64,000 bases of DNA, from assembly GCA_002221725.1 (NCBI GenBank), contig NJFT01000002.1, forward strand, positions 1 to 64,000. The letters are read 5' to 3'. Both the position numbers and the translations under genes were made by a program. The DNA comes from Scedosporium boydii. Lineage: Eukaryota > Ascomycota > Sordariomycetes > Microascales > Microascaceae. Under the pieces are notes generated by a model. The model saw only the letters and a program-made list of their open reading frames with translations. It had not been told where the DNA came from and searched no databases. Shown here piece by piece: positions 45,386 to 58,205 of this stretch (positions are counted from its first letter, which is position 1; each line of letters starts with the position of its first letter).

Positions 45386-48300
45386 CTAGATGGTGCCTCG
45401 CAACCGTTGCTTCCTGGCGAGCCAATCGCCAAGCATGTTGTCAAGTTGCTATTCGACTGTTAATAAACCGGCAACATCACCAGAAGTGTCTCTTGTCTCG
45501 GGTGTTATACTCACTGTAGTAATCTCCGCCAATTTGGCATTCTGCTCCCTGAAGAGCGATCCCACGAGAGGGTGATCCGGGCCAGCAGGTGCCACGTCGG
45601 TCTTGTCGTACACCACGACGAGCATGTCCCTGATATCCGTTCCAGTCTCGAAAAAGGCCCGCAGCTTGGCGTCGTTCCAGGTAGCAGTCGACTCCGCGGT
45701 CGACGTAGAGTTGGTCGTAACGGAGTCCTGCTTGCGGAGGGTGGTGGACCCCTCGGTGTCGATATCGATGAGTTCGGGCGATGGCGACGCCGAGTGGTCT
45801 TCTTGGCTCGACGTGTCCACCATGAGTGGGGGAGGGCGGTTGGCGCTCGTAGGAGACGAGCGTACTGGCGAATCCGTTTGCCGGTCGTTGGGCTGCTGGG
45901 GCTGCGCACGAAGGCCACGTTCGGTCTCCTGCGCTGTTGATGGTCCGTTCTCGACATTGGTGGATTCCTGTGAGGATCCGTTGGTCCGCGATAATTCCTC
46001 CTTTGCCGGCTGCGATGAGACTTCCTTGGTCTCTTGCGTTTCGGAGTCGACAATACGCATGGTCGCCGGCGGAACGTTGGAAACGTCGTTCCTGGTCTCG
46101 GAAATGTAAGCGCCAACGTCGGTAGGCTTTTGTGCCGTGGGTCCCTTGCCGCGCGTGGGCGAAGGTTCCGTTCGGGGTTGCTGCTTCTGGAGCTTGCTCG
46201 GGTGTCGCTGAGGGCCGGCGCCGGACTTGTCGGTCCAGCCATCTCCTCCCTCCACTTCCTCCTGCTGCTCCTTGCTGTCCCGAGGTTCACTGCCGTCCAT
46301 CGACTTCTTCGGGTCGTCGTCGTAGTCATCGGTGCCACCCTTCTTCTTGTCCTTGCGCGAGAAGAAGTTGCGGATCACGCTAGGCTTCTTGTCCTTGTCC
46401 TTCTTATCCTTATCCTTCTTCTTCTTGTCGTCCTTTTCCTTATCGAGAACCTTGTCAAGGCTTGGCCGTGGGCGGAGCTCCTTGGACTCCGTGGAGTCGC
46501 GGGGTGTGTTGTCGTCTCTAAGCAGGTTGGGTGTGAGGGTGATCTTCTTGGTCTCAACGGTGTCATCCTTGAAGAACGAGTCTGTGTTCCGGACCGTGCC
46601 GTTTCTCGAGCGGCTGACACCGTCCGACTTTCCGTCAAACATGTCCTCGCTCGCACGCTTCATATGGGAATCATCAGTCGATGTTGTTGTCTTTGCAGGT
46701 TCTGGTGTCTTCACGGTTTCCTTGACAACACGTGGCTTCAGCGGTTCGACCTTTGCTGTTTCGTCCTCAATTTCGCTCCCCGAGTCTATCTCGACCTCTT
46801 CGATCTCAGCTGAGGAGGCCGTAACCTGCTGCTGCTGTTGCTGCTCGCGAGCTTGTCTAGCCGCCATCTGTTGTTGGGCAAAGATTTCCTCTTGGTCTTC
46901 GTCATCGCTGGAGTAGTCAAAGTCTTCGTAGTCGACGTATGTCGGGGCCGCAAAGGTTACCGTCTTCTTCCGCCTACGAATAGCGGTCTTGAAGGTTGGT
47001 TTCGACTTTTCGGCGGTTTGGTCGCCAAGCATGGTGGCAGATAGCTGGGTGGGTGGGACCAGTTAGTTGACGATCGGCGGCAGCCCGATGACGAACGTAG
47101 TGGGATGAGGATATGTGGTGGGATTTCTTACGTCAATATTCCGATGCTTGTTCAGACGCGCTAACCTCTCGGTAGGGGTCTCGATATGCTCGGCGGGTAG
47201 ATATCCTGTTGTAGAGGCTGTTAGACAGCCCGTTCCCATGTCTCTTTGAGCTCCCTTAAATATCGCGCATACCTATACTGCTATCTTTGACTATTCTCAC
47301 TAACCACCAGTAGCTATTGCTGTCGTCTAGCAACACCATGGTATCGCCCTTGGTCGCATTCGCCTGGCCTTCTACGGTGGCGACGAATGTGTGAAGCGCG
47401 TAAACGTACTCGAAATCGATGTCCTCTGGATGTTGTAAGCACTCAGCGCTCTAACCCAAGTCAACGTACATGGGATCATCGGGGAATGAGATGTCGCTCT
47501 CGTCGTCGTCATCATCTTCATCTCCTTCTTCTTCGCTCGGGATGTAGGGAACCGTAAGGCCGTCGAGTTCGCCTCCAGGCAATTCATTAGGATTGTTGAC
47601 GTGCTCGCCCCGTTCGAACTCCTTTCGTTTTGTGTGAAAGTCAATGGTAGGGGGACCGTGACCTGATGGCCAGCGCGATAGCTCCTCTTCCATCTCGGAA
47701 ATTAGGGATTCGGAATAGTAGAGAGGGTAGTCATCGTCAACGCTCGAGGTTCTGGCTCTAGCTGGGTGGAGACGGTCGCAGTCTTGGCCGGTTCCGGAGA
47801 AAGGGTCGTCGTCGCTAGTCTCGGACGCGCTAGGATCGGCGGTTTGAAGGGGAGGAAGAAGAAGATGGTGATGACGACCTGTATTCTCAATATGTCTCTG
47901 TCTCGGGACCCCCACTAAGAGGTCGTCTCCAATCATCTCGATAGGACCTTGAGGCGAAGCAGCTCGCATAGGAAACGGGTCGGGAATCGAGAGCATAGTC
48001 TCGCCCGGGGTCGGAAATACCACGGGAGGGGTGATACGAGATGTATTTGGGGATGGAGTAGAGGAGGTCGTCATGCGAGCGGCACCCGGCAGAGAATCCA
48101 CTCTTCGCGGCTAGCGAGGAGGAGCTCCTGCGACGGGTTGGGACGCAATCGCAACACGGGGATACACACCATCCTCAATGGAGGGGGAACTCGAGATTCC
48201 CCCGGTCATATCGTCATCGTAGTCGTCGCCGTCCATCTCCATGTCGCTGTCATCCTGGATGCCTCCGTTCTGGGCGACGGCCAGCGCATCTTGCTGGTGC

Positions 48301-48643
48301 ATCATGCTATTCGAGCGGGAGTTAGGGTGATCTTCGTCGAGGTCGGAGTTCGAGCGAGCGCGGGATTTAATTTCGGAATCGTCGAAATCGAGATCTATCT
48401 CGAGGTCGTCGAGGTCTCGGTCGTCGCCGTGATCGTGTTCGTGAACGCCTTGGAGCTCGGTTGGCTTGTCCCACACCAGGCGGGGGCTGCGGAGATTCTC
48501 GTCGGCGGTTTCGTGTGCAATGTCTCTAAGAGTTTCGGCCTGGTGGGGACCTATGTTCAAGGAAGGACTGTTACTGTTGCGCAGGTTGGATTTGGAGTGG
48601 TCCTGTGCCGAAGGACGGTCGTGATCTTGGAGATCAATAGTGT
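45386..48643 (-). CDS. Bud14/Tea4-type SH3 cell-polarity protein (5' end unresolved)
   Basis: Ortholog of yeast Bud14 and fission-yeast Tea4/Wsh3. These SH3 proteins recruit type-1 phosphatase and formin-linked factors to growth sites. Exons with firm borders: 47423-47273, 47205-47132, 47044-45515 and a 63-nt last exon 45448-45386. Upstream exons are about 48643-48167 and 48110-47466. The SH3 domain starts DIDFEYVYALHTFVATVEGQ and continues through WWLVRIVKDSSIGYLP, followed by HIETPTERLARLNKHR and LSATMLGDQ. The rest is long, acidic and Ser/Pro/Gln-rich with a lysine-rich stretch (KKKKDKDKKDKDKK). The C-terminus ends LDNMLGDWLARKQRLRG. The first coding exon holding the ATG was not found: the acceptor before 48643 (GCTAAC branch, TCTCCC tract) implies one more exon upstream. 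The 47424-47465 intron would be only 42 nt. Confidence 0.85.
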
Positions 48644-49040
48644 CTAGTCGTTGGGAGAAGGAGCGCGTGTCGCCAGAGGTTAGCCAAACTCAGGCCTAAA
48701 AATAAACACAAAATAAAAAGAGGAAATGGTGAGGTGTTTTTGTTATCGATGCGCCACGTTACAAGGAAAAAAAAAAGATAAAGAGACGCAGAATTGGGCT
48801 CAAATGGAAAAGAGAGGGAAAAAAATTAAAGCGATCGGGATCGACAAGGCCTAGACAAGAAAAGGGGGGGAAGACAGGGGAGGTTGAGGCAGAAAGAGGC
48901 AGGGAGAGCCAGCGAGTAAGAGTAAGAGGCGGCACAGTCTCGAACAACGAAGCCCGAGCGGAAGAGGGAAAGAGAGCGGCGGGTGTGAGGGTCCATGCAG
49001 GCTTGCATGGGATCAAATGGATTAAATGTTGGGTTGGGGA

Positions 49041-49076
49041 CAGCGAATGCAGCGATGGCAGCGATTGCAGTGATGG
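49041..49076 (+). repeat. Four imperfect 9-bp tandem units (CAGCGATGG-like)
   Basis: Units CAGCGAATG, CAGCGATGG, CAGCGATTG and CAGTGATGG follow each other without gaps. A palindrome TGATCAATTGATC lies immediately right (about 49077-49089). They sit upstream of the SH3 polarity gene. Confidence 0.8.
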
Positions 49077-50715
49077 TGATCAATTGATCGCTCGCTTGCA
49101 GCGAATCCGTCTTGTTCGAGGCAATCAATGCGATCGAGGTTGATTAATGTTGATCAGTCAATGTATCTCCGGGGAATGGTGGGATCAAATGGCGCTCGTC
49201 GTGTGAGCTCGTGCTCAAGCTATATCTGCTGGGTTTGCGTTCCTGTCTCTGACTCTGCCTGTGTCTCTGTGCCTGACTCTGTTCCTGTGCCTGGTGCCAG
49301 GGAAGGAGCGACGAGGGGGGGTACCAGGCTGCACGGGGATACGGGGACATGGAAATAATTGAATAATTGGGGAAAGCTGAAGATTCAAGATTATCCCCCA
49401 ACTTCAACATTCCAATTCCACGCTTGAGGTCAACAAGGGCGAGACAACATTACTCAGTCGTCCACAACACCTAGACCAGACAAGTACCAAACGAAGTACA
49501 GGTCTGCTGAGAGTCAACGTGCGTTCAATTGTTCGGCGCTGGCCTCGTCATTGATCAATCGCACGGGCATTGCCAGGCTTCGTTATACTTCGGATGTTGG
49601 TAACTATTTCCAGATCAAGCAGCACTGGCGCATCGGATCTGCCTCGTATTCCCCTGTCCTCTAACTTCGGAATGTGCAGTGCTCGGTGCCCGTGTGCTTT
49701 CCTTCGCAAAGTCTGGCCCGATAACGCGGGTGGCTGAAGGGGGCTGCAACGGCTTGCTGGCGATCATCTTGCTCGGAGGACCTGTACGTACCGGCACGTA
49801 TTATTTGTAGTTTGGGCATTGTCAAAGTCTGCGAGGTTCCAGCATCAAGATGGACTCCGGTCTGGTTCGGGTGGTTGCTGGAAGAAGGGGGCTCAAAAAG
49901 AGGGAATGCGAGAATGAGGAGAGAGAAAGAAAAAAAAGGAACAAGAAAATAATAAAAAGGAATTTGTACGAATTAGGCGAGGAGATGAAGTCCAAGTCTC
50001 TGACTACAAGTATGCGTACGTTATGGAGCACGGAGTAATGGAGTAAGGAGTACTTCGTAAGGTGCAGTCGAGGTGGCCAGTTGCGTGCTGTTGATGGATC
50101 CTGCAAGGAACAAGACAGGAATTTTGCGCCCCCTTACAAAGTAGTGAAGTTCCTCGGTAGCGCCAGCATTCGATTGATCAAGCCAGGCGATCCATACAAT
50201 CCACATCCACGACGCTGCAGTGTTCACTCAATGTCATACTTCTATGTACGAGTGGTCTGCTTCTGTGTCCGCCAGTAACTCTGCCTCTGCACCACTTCGT
50301 TTCATTCGTCGTGCGCTTCCAGAGAGGACTCAAATTGATCAATCAAACAATTGATCTTGATCCAGCGTAGAAAATCTGGAGTCTTTCGGGCGTCCTTCCA
50401 ATCCTTGTTTGTTTCGAGTTCGGCCTCTTAATTTTTTTTTTTTTTATTCCTCTTACCCCCTTGTCCCAGTGTTTCCCGGCACCTCAGGCCATGAAACAGC
50501 ACGCTAGTCCTCAGGGTCAGTCATTGGCACAGCCCTTGCCCTTTCGAGGACTGGCTCAGTCAGGGTCCGCCCGGTTGTTTCGTGGGTCGTGATTCGACGT
50601 CGTGAAAAAAGAGCCCCAAAAAGGAGCCAAAAAAGATGGTTAAACGAGGGGTTCCAGGTGGTTGGTTGGCTCCTCCACAGCGACAAAGTTCCTGTCAACG
50701 TCTGGTCTCATCGAG

Positions 50716-50735
50716 TCCGGTCCGGTCCGGTCCGG
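50716..50735 (+). repeat. (TCCGG)4 pentamer array
   Basis: Four perfect tandem TCCGG units in intergenic DNA. Confidence 0.9.
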
Positions 50736-51603
50736 TCTGGACAACTGGCCGACTCATATTCGAGGACATCGGGAGAAAAGAAAAGAGCCAAGATGGAATT
50801 AAATTTCTTGGCTTAGAGCAAAAAGTGATCGTGGGAAAACTGGACGTAAGCTTAACGACAGAAAAATTTGCTTTGTTTAGAGACGTCGGGTGCGAAAGAA
50901 GCGACATTGGAACTTTCATTGAAGTTCCTTGCTTCACACATGTACAGGGACCCGAGGTTTCATCCAACTCCTTGCACTTGACTTGACGACTCCGCCTTGA
51001 CATATTTGATAGCAGCATGGGGAAAAAGGCCTTCATGGCCTGCACAGAGCCGAAATCTTAACAAATCTGGGCATGTCAGACGAGAAAACCCGCTTGACAC
51101 CAACCCCTCACAGCTCATGCACACGTACTCGCCCAAAACGGGACTGCGGAGGGTATATAATATATCATCCGAAGTATATGCCCAAGACTCCGCAAAACTA
51201 CACTCCGTCTCGCTCCAATCAAACCATCCGGCTCTTACTTCGTAGAAGGCAAGACGTGACATGTCCAGATCAGGACGATGCCCCCCCCCCCCAAAAACAA
51301 AGATGTATCAATCCTATATTGAGGCTCGGTGATTGTACTGGCGCTCATCACAAGGAACCAAAACAGTTACCCACCCCGCGGAAGGTACTCATGGTCAGAA
51401 CTTGAAAGGCTACCTCGCATCCCCGATGCCGAGGACTAAAGGCTGCACAGAGAGTGGCCATATCCAAGTCATTATTAATATTAATCGCTGGGCTTAGCCC
51501 AGTGTTGGGGTAAAAAATACACTGAAAGTGACGGCGTGAGACGAGGCAGAGAGAGATTCATGCCATCAGCTAGCGCCTCGTAGGAAAGATATGCTCTGCA
51601 TTC

Positions 51604-52268
51604 TTATAAATGTATGGTCGGCAGTCGGAGACCCTCCCATTCCAGTCCAGCGATATGATCCCGATACCGATCGCCCAAGTAATCGACCACGATCTTAACC
51701 TTTGAGACGGGGACCTCCTTGAAATTCATCCCCGAGCTCTCAAGATCTACTGCCATTATCTTATTCCCAACTAGATGGTAGTTATCCATCTTCAAGTCGC
51801 CGTGTAATACTAGACAGGATCCCAGCGCGTTCAAGGTTTCGGATATCAGTCGGTCGAAATCCTCCGGCTCCAACACGGCGCCTGCCGGCGTCGCTAGACT
51901 ATTACCACCTATGTCGGAGAGAATATGCGCAGGGCGGTCTCCAGTCCTGACGATACCAATATATCTTGGCACGTAGACGCCCTGCAGCGATTCGAGTCGT
52001 GTGTACGCGACGCGTTCCTCCTCAAACTCCCTCTCCCAACCAAGCTTTTGGGTTTTCAAGATGAATGTTGGCGGTAAGGACCACTCGGGACAAAGCCTTT
52101 CGAGGTATGTCCCAAGACAGGCAGGAAGAAGCCATCTAAAAGCCCGGAAAGCCCGACTGATGATTGAAGGGGGATCATGAATACGCAGGACGTTGGTGTG
52201 GGCGTTGTTAACTTGTTGTCCGGTAGTTCAAATGAATCGAGTGCCAAAACGGAAGCTCTATCATCGAA
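51604..52268 (-). pseudogene. Broken protein-kinase-like gene (fungal small kinase family)
   Basis: The 3' part (from about 52230 down to 51604) reads as one frame with kinase-like features. WSLPPTFILKTQK holds a candidate ATP-binding Lys, a PRYIGIV strand follows, the catalytic-loop variant HGDLKMDN lies at 51804-51781, and MAVDLESSG stands where DFG is expected. That frame has no ATG before the catalytic loop. The family-typical N-terminus (LALDSFELPDNKLTTPT) is found just upstream in another frame (52247-52200), open from 52268 but also without an ATG. The two frames meet near 52195-52205, where one missing base (or two extra) would explain the break. No splice sites fit there. It is therefore called a pseudogene; a sequencing error is the alternative. 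Function of the family is unknown, and such genes are common in accessory regions of filamentous fungi. Confidence 0.7.
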
Positions 52269-54824
52269 TTAGTTTGACTTGCTTGATATACTACTGAATA
52301 TACACCACATACGACTAAATAACTAGGAGGCTGCTGCTGCCCAATCATTTGGACTATCAAGAAGGGATTCCTACTAAAGCAAAGATGAGGTCTACAGAGT
52401 ACGAAGCAGCAGTTCAAAGTAACAGTAAACATCAAAATTTCTTGTTGTGCTGAATCAATGATGCGTTGGATTGTGCTTAGTTAGTCATCACAGTGTTGTT
52501 CAATTGTTTGGCGGCATGCAGATGCTGTTTCATAAATACTTTCATTGTTTGGTGAAGGAGTCAGGCCAGACTTTGCATATAATACAGTGTATTACACCAC
52601 CCACTGTAACTACATAAGTGTAGCTATTGGCGATTGAATCCACCCCAACATCAAGTGAGGCATTCCAAAAATGTCCCGTCTTTGGCCCACACTAAAACAG
52701 TTCTCCATCCCGAACCCCATGATAGAATGGAAACATAACAATGTGGAAGCTCTATCTGATGTCGGGGAAAGGCCTCTTTTTCCAATAGCTTTTCGAGATT
52801 GTCAAGATGGCGAAACGGGGCTCCCAATCTCGGCTCCGAGTAAATGACGCCCGTTTTTGACTTGTGCTCACTCCTGGGAGGTGTCTTTATCTGCAGTTTA
52901 CCTGCAGTTGGACATCAACTTAGGCAGAACCTCTAGATGGTTGTTATGAGCAAGCGAGTTGAGGTTCTTGCGACAATCAAGTCACTGCAATGGGGCATAA
53001 AACGAAGACCCCTCTCTGGTCTCCTTTGTGATTGCTGATTTGGAAACTGCCAGACAGCGATAGAATCTTTCAAGAGTCACCTCTCATATGGCAGTGACAT
53101 GACACAATAGTCGCTGTGGAATATGTTCGGACACGGCTATTCCTTGAGAACCGGGGCCTTCTGTGTCGTCACTTGAAGTGTTTCGCCACATGGAAGTAGT
53201 TCTTATTAAGATGTATCGATTGCATCTGGAAAGAGCTATGGATACTACGAAAGAGTGGCTCTTGAGACAGGGCGATAGAAGTAACCTCTAAATATATGGC
53301 AGAGCTGTTGGTCTCTTCATGAGGATGGATCGTGCCTCCCATCGAATCTGGAATATAAGGCGGGAATTTGGGAAAATAGCAATTGGGAAATGGACGAACT
53401 TGGGGATGTGGAATCTGCGATGGAAATGAAGGAATCCATCAGATACGGAAGCAGAAACAGCTTTCTCCAATGAGGAATTAAAATACTTAAAATAAAGTAA
53501 AAATAGAAAACAAATAAAGGCTCCAAAAGGCCGCCCATTTGACAAACAATGGTTTCGACAAGACAAAGGCAATAATCATGTCAATGCCTCCCACCCTTGG
53601 CACCCTTGGCAAGGGTGCATCGCGGCATTTGCTCCTCGTTTCATGTTTCCACCATACCAATTAGCTTCCCTCCCTTTCGAGCTATGACGCCAATGACTTC
53701 GCTGCCCTCAAGTGCTACTGGTCCATCCATCCTCTCCACTAATGCTGCGATCCGCCGACGCAAGGGGTTTCGTACTACTCATCCTACATTCCAGACTGTC
53801 GGACTCCACTTTCAATTTGTTCGTGCTCTCCCTTGAATCGTGGTTGCGCCTGGCTGGGCAAGGACCACGGGACGTTATGCATGCACTTTACAGCCCAGGC
53901 GAAGGAAAAGGCAAAGAATATCCCTCGCTTCCAGTCACGAATATTGATGCCTCAACCTAAAGGCCCAAAATCCACACTCTCACCCAATAACTACGCACCA
54001 CGACGCCGTACTTACAGAAAACGCGGCTCCGAATGGTCCACCACCTCATACTTTCTTGCATCATGCCGCCGGGCCCAGATGCAGACACACTCGAGCGCAG
54101 ATGCAAGGCGAGTGCAGAACATTGAACTCACGTATTCGCTTCTTCTCTCCCAGATGGGCTTGAATAACCTGCCCTCATCGACGATGGACGGGTTTAATAC
54201 CTCAAATGCTCTTCTCGTTGATTCCGAATACTCCGTAGTCATGCTGCTATCTATAGCTGTCGACGAATCCCAAACAACCAGGGAAGCAAGGGCCATCAAA
54301 GACACCCTGCGAATAAACCACGAAGACGACTTTCACCCCCATTGCCTGATCTGACAGGAATATGGAATGCCAGTTGCAAGTGCGACATTGACACATCTCG
54401 CCTAGAGAGAAGCAGTAATAGGAACAGAAACATCTCAATATACATGCAAACGCTTGTGCTGTAGTGTATAATCATAACAATAATGCGAGGAAAAGGAGAA
54501 ATCAAGTCTTAACATCAAAAAGCATAGAGAATTCTACAAAGGTGGACGAAGAAGAAGAAATATGATAAAATGAGGTCAAAGACAAGAACTGCGAAAATGA
54601 ATCAAAGCAAAACCCCGTCTGCTCCAAGATCCCATGCTTCTGAATGCTTATTACTTTTCGTTCCCTTAGAAATTTTGTCGTTCCTTTTTTGTTTGTTTTG
54701 GGTTTTTTTTTTTTGGTGTATCCCTTTATAAAGCTCGAAACCATTACTCCCTTCAATCTCGAACCGAAACAAGAAATACTATAGTATAAAAGGTAGGTAT
54801 GCCGTGCCTAAAAAGATAAATTGT
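52269..54824. other. Intergenic region
   Basis: Nothing coding that I can support. Short ORFs on both strands (up to 173 codons at 53833-54354) lack domains and codon bias. The right end is the 3' flank of the glutamate dehydrogenase gene. Confidence 0.5.
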
Positions 54825-57800
54825 TTAAGGCTCAACACCCTCGAGCTTAGCCCTGACCTTCGACATGCTATACAGAAATCTGTTAGTTTTGCTCACTTTC
54901 GTTGAACGAAGGAATAAAGGTCCAAACTTACAAGTCGTAGAAGGCAAACTGGCTCGGCGAGCTGCCATACTGGTAGATGAATCGGCTGGCGAGGAAGCTG
55001 CCGAAGATGGCCCTCAGGTACGAGTCGGGAACGCGCGAAATCATCGTGTCAAGACCGATCTCTTGCTGCAAAAGCTTGGGCAGAGCATCACCCAGGACAC
55101 CACGGCGGATAGCCGTGTTATCCCAGAGCTCGGAGTGCTGGAGCTCCTCATCGAGCTGGGTGATGGCGGCCGAGAGCTTGTCGGAGATGATGCAGCGGGG
55201 CTCACCCGTCCTCTCACGCTCGCTCCAGATGGCCTCAAACTCGAGATTGGCGTTCTCCTGAATCTTAGCCTGCACTTCCTTGACGTAGTCCTTGTAGAAC
55301 TGGGGCGCCTCGCCAGTCTTAGCGTCGACACACATCTTCTCGACGAAGCTCTCGTCATCAAACGACAAGCTGGCGAGTACCTCCATAGAGGAGGAAGTGA
55401 CACCACCCTTGTTGGCGCTGGCATCCTTGAAGAGAACGCATCCCGCAGCCTCAAGGCGGAGCTTGGCATCTTGAGTGATGAAGAGGTTGGCACCTTCAAC
55501 CATGTAGGGGATGGTAGCACGGCCGTTCTTGATCAGCTTGTTCACTGACACCACATCAATAGACTCGGGACGACCACCGCAGGGCACGAAGCAGTCAGTC
55601 AAACCAGTGTCACGGAGATGGTACGTGTTGCGGAACGCCGTGCCGTTGGAGATGATCTCTCCGGTTGGGAGGGTGATGTTGGAGTCATCGCAGAGCACGC
55701 GGTATCCGTCCTTGGAAAGCTTAGATACGTCAAAATGGTTAATCATGACGCGCTTCTTGGCCAGGCGGAGGAGTTCCTCCTTATCGATTCCATTGGGGTC
55801 GACGAGGACACCCGAACCGTCAACAACAGATGTATACTTCTCATTGCTGAGAAGGATCTCGTTACTGCCGAGATCTCCGTCGGGGCCACCGGTCTGCATC
55901 TTCCTGACATTGGAGGGGTCAAGGTTCAGCTTGCGGTAAATGCCAGTGACGTATTGGCGAACACCGAGAGTCGTCATGCCGTAGGTATCGTGAGGGATAC
56001 CGCCAAGCTTGGGAGACTTGCCGGTGAAGAAAGACTTCCACCAAGGCGCTCCGCGAGCGCGGGCATGCTCGGTAGCCCAGTCGACAAGCTCGGCAGTGTT
56101 CTCGTCGGGCCCCATGAAGAGGATTTCCTCCTTGCCGTAGAGGTCGACGAGGGGGTTCTTGATGCCGGGTGTCTGGGCAGGGAGCAAAAGATCAAGGATG
56201 CTGTCAATGTACTTCTCAAACGCCTCGCGGGCCTTGTCCTGCTGCTTAGGCTCTAGGAGAATGACACCCTTGGCGCCACCCTCGGGAATATCCTTGTTCT
56301 TGCGTTGCTGAGTGCTCGACAGGGCGTAGTTCTCGTCGAAGAGGTTTCGGGCGTTGGCAGCGTAGGCCTCCTTGCTTCGCGACTTGACGATGCGGATACC
56401 TCCACGGGCAATATCCCTGAAACGAAGATGGAATCCACGAGCCTCACCGCAGATGAAGAGGAACATGCCGTAGAGAGGGTTGGGGTATTCCGTGGAGGGC
56501 AGGAAAGAAGGATCGAGGCGGAAAGAGAGACCCACCTTCGTCGGCGTGAAGAAGTTGGTCTTGAGGACAGCATTGTTGAAGACACGGAAGGCGGTCATGA
56601 CCATCTCATCATTCTCGTTGGTGACCGTAGCCGAGATCTTCTCCTTCAGCTTATCGTCAGACATAGCCTCCAGAGCCAGCTTGGGGCTGCGCCGGCCGGA
56701 GTTAGTGCCATTAGTACCATTGGTCCCATTGGCGTTCGTGAGGCCCAGATGGACGGTGGCAAATGACGCATAAAACGCCCTAAGGAGGGACGGGTATGAC
56801 TTGATGATCTCCAAGATGTACTGGGGAGAAAACGTCTCAGTACGGAGTCGGCGCTTGAGCTTGCTGAGCAATGATAACTGGGCATTGTCCTTGAGGTCAA
56901 GGAGTTGCGAAAGGGTCACGTATTCGGGACCCAACCTGTTGAGGAAGTGCTGGATATACACCCAGACACAGTGGCCATAAATGGCCTCCTGAAGGCTTAG
57001 CTCGCCAGCGGCGAACAAGCCGTGAAGCTTATTATGGGGAAGGCAGTAGAGGAGCGAAATCTCCTTCGTGATCTGGTGGATGGAGTCCTCAAGAGGAGGG
57101 TAGTTGCCCTCAAGGTTGGTGGCCTGCTTAAGGTACACACACATGACGGTAACGCCATTGGAGAACTGCTCCACATACTTGCGAGAGCTAGTAACTCCGT
57201 AGTAGTGGTAGAGATCGCTGAGCTCGGAGAACAGACCTCGGGCGGTACGGCTTCGGAAAGCAACGATTAGTCGCTTCTCCTCGGTGTTGGGAAGGTCGAA
57301 GACTTCAATCACGGGGCCGGTTCGGCTAACGGCTAGGTTGATAACCTCCTGGTAGATCTGCTTGGTGTTGCTCGTGGCCTTCTGCCAGAAGCCATTGTCG
57401 GAAATAAGCTCGAGGCGCGATTCCTTGGGGTCAGTCTCCTCTGGCGACTGGCGGAACTGGCACTGATAGACGAAGTAGCAGCGGAGGGTGGACTTGGAGC
57501 CGTGATTGGCACCGAGGGCGCCAGGAGAACGGAAAGTCTCGACCCGAAACTTGGTCTTGCCGGCATGGTCAAGGTATTTGGCCTCAAGCCTCTCCTCATA
57601 CCTGGGGCCGTTCAGGCCAGACTTTCCAGGTTCGCTGGTATCGATGTAGATGGCATGGTCCTCGGCCTCCATGTCAAGGCGGATCTCCTCTCGCTTATCC
57701 TCGCGGGCAAGCGCCGCTACCTTGGCGGCATACAGGGAGGTAATTTGGCTAGCAATCACGCTAGGCTTCTCCAAGTTGAAGTATACATCGTCAATACCGA

Positions 57801-58205
57801 GCTTTTCATAGAAAAACTCGATCTGATCGTTGATCTGAGAGGCGGGGATCAAGCCAGCCTCCTCAACAAGTTTTGTTACTGCAACACATTCAAATTAGCA
57901 ACCTGTTGGGTTGTTTTCCTCGGGCAAACTTTTAGATTACACATACCTTGAAGCTTCTGGACTGGCTTTTCCGCAAAGGTAGGAGCGATATAACCCAAGG
58001 TGGGTTTCCTCAGGGGCTGGTGAGGGAGGCAGATGTGAGACGGCTGAGGAGAGGGGTGGCGGCTCTCCTGCTCCTCGTCTCGAATATTCGCTACCGCCTT
58101 GGCAACGGGGGCTGGTAATGAAGACATGATTTCTGAAGGTTCAAAAGGGTCTATATACTCTGGAAACCTGTCCAAAGATGTGTTAGTGACTGCCACGATA
58201 GACAT
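54825..58205 (-). CDS. gdh2: NAD-specific glutamate dehydrogenase (large, 115-kDa type)
   Basis: Catabolic NAD-dependent glutamate dehydrogenase, which converts glutamate to 2-oxoglutarate and ammonium when amino acids serve as carbon source. Exons 58205-57947, 57878-54932 and 54867-54825 give about 1082 aa, in the normal range for the fungal class. The catalytic region contains FRDIARGGIRIVKSR, the KDIPEGGAKG segment, MGPDENTAELVDW and the Rossmann motif GGPDGDLGSNEI. The last short exon restores the typical C-terminus (FYD/F, then MSKVRAKLEGVEP); reading through that intron would truncate it. Asn-Gly-Thr is repeated three times at about residue 460. The start is uncertain. ATG 58205 is the nearest upstream ATG in frame, but it lies just before an ACTAAC...CAG acceptor (58169), so it may be intronic. 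ATG 58127 or a distal exon at 58711-58632 are alternatives. Confidence 0.95.

Larger units (their letters stand above)
48644..51603. other. Intergenic region upstream of the SH3 protein gene
   Basis: The left part (48650-49050) is the leader and promoter of the SH3 gene and may hide its first exon. It contains a tandem 9-mer (49041-49076), GTACTTCGTA (50050-50059), a TCCGG array (50716-50735) and TACTTCGTA (51236-51244). No gene that I can support. Confidence 0.5.

Noticed and set aside
46034..46813. 259-codon plus-strand frame opposite the SH3 protein gene
   Set aside because: Antisense to a repetitive acidic coding region; hydrophobic low-complexity translation.
53833..54354. 173-codon plus-strand ORF
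   Set aside because: No family resemblance and weak codon bias; could not be supported as a gene.
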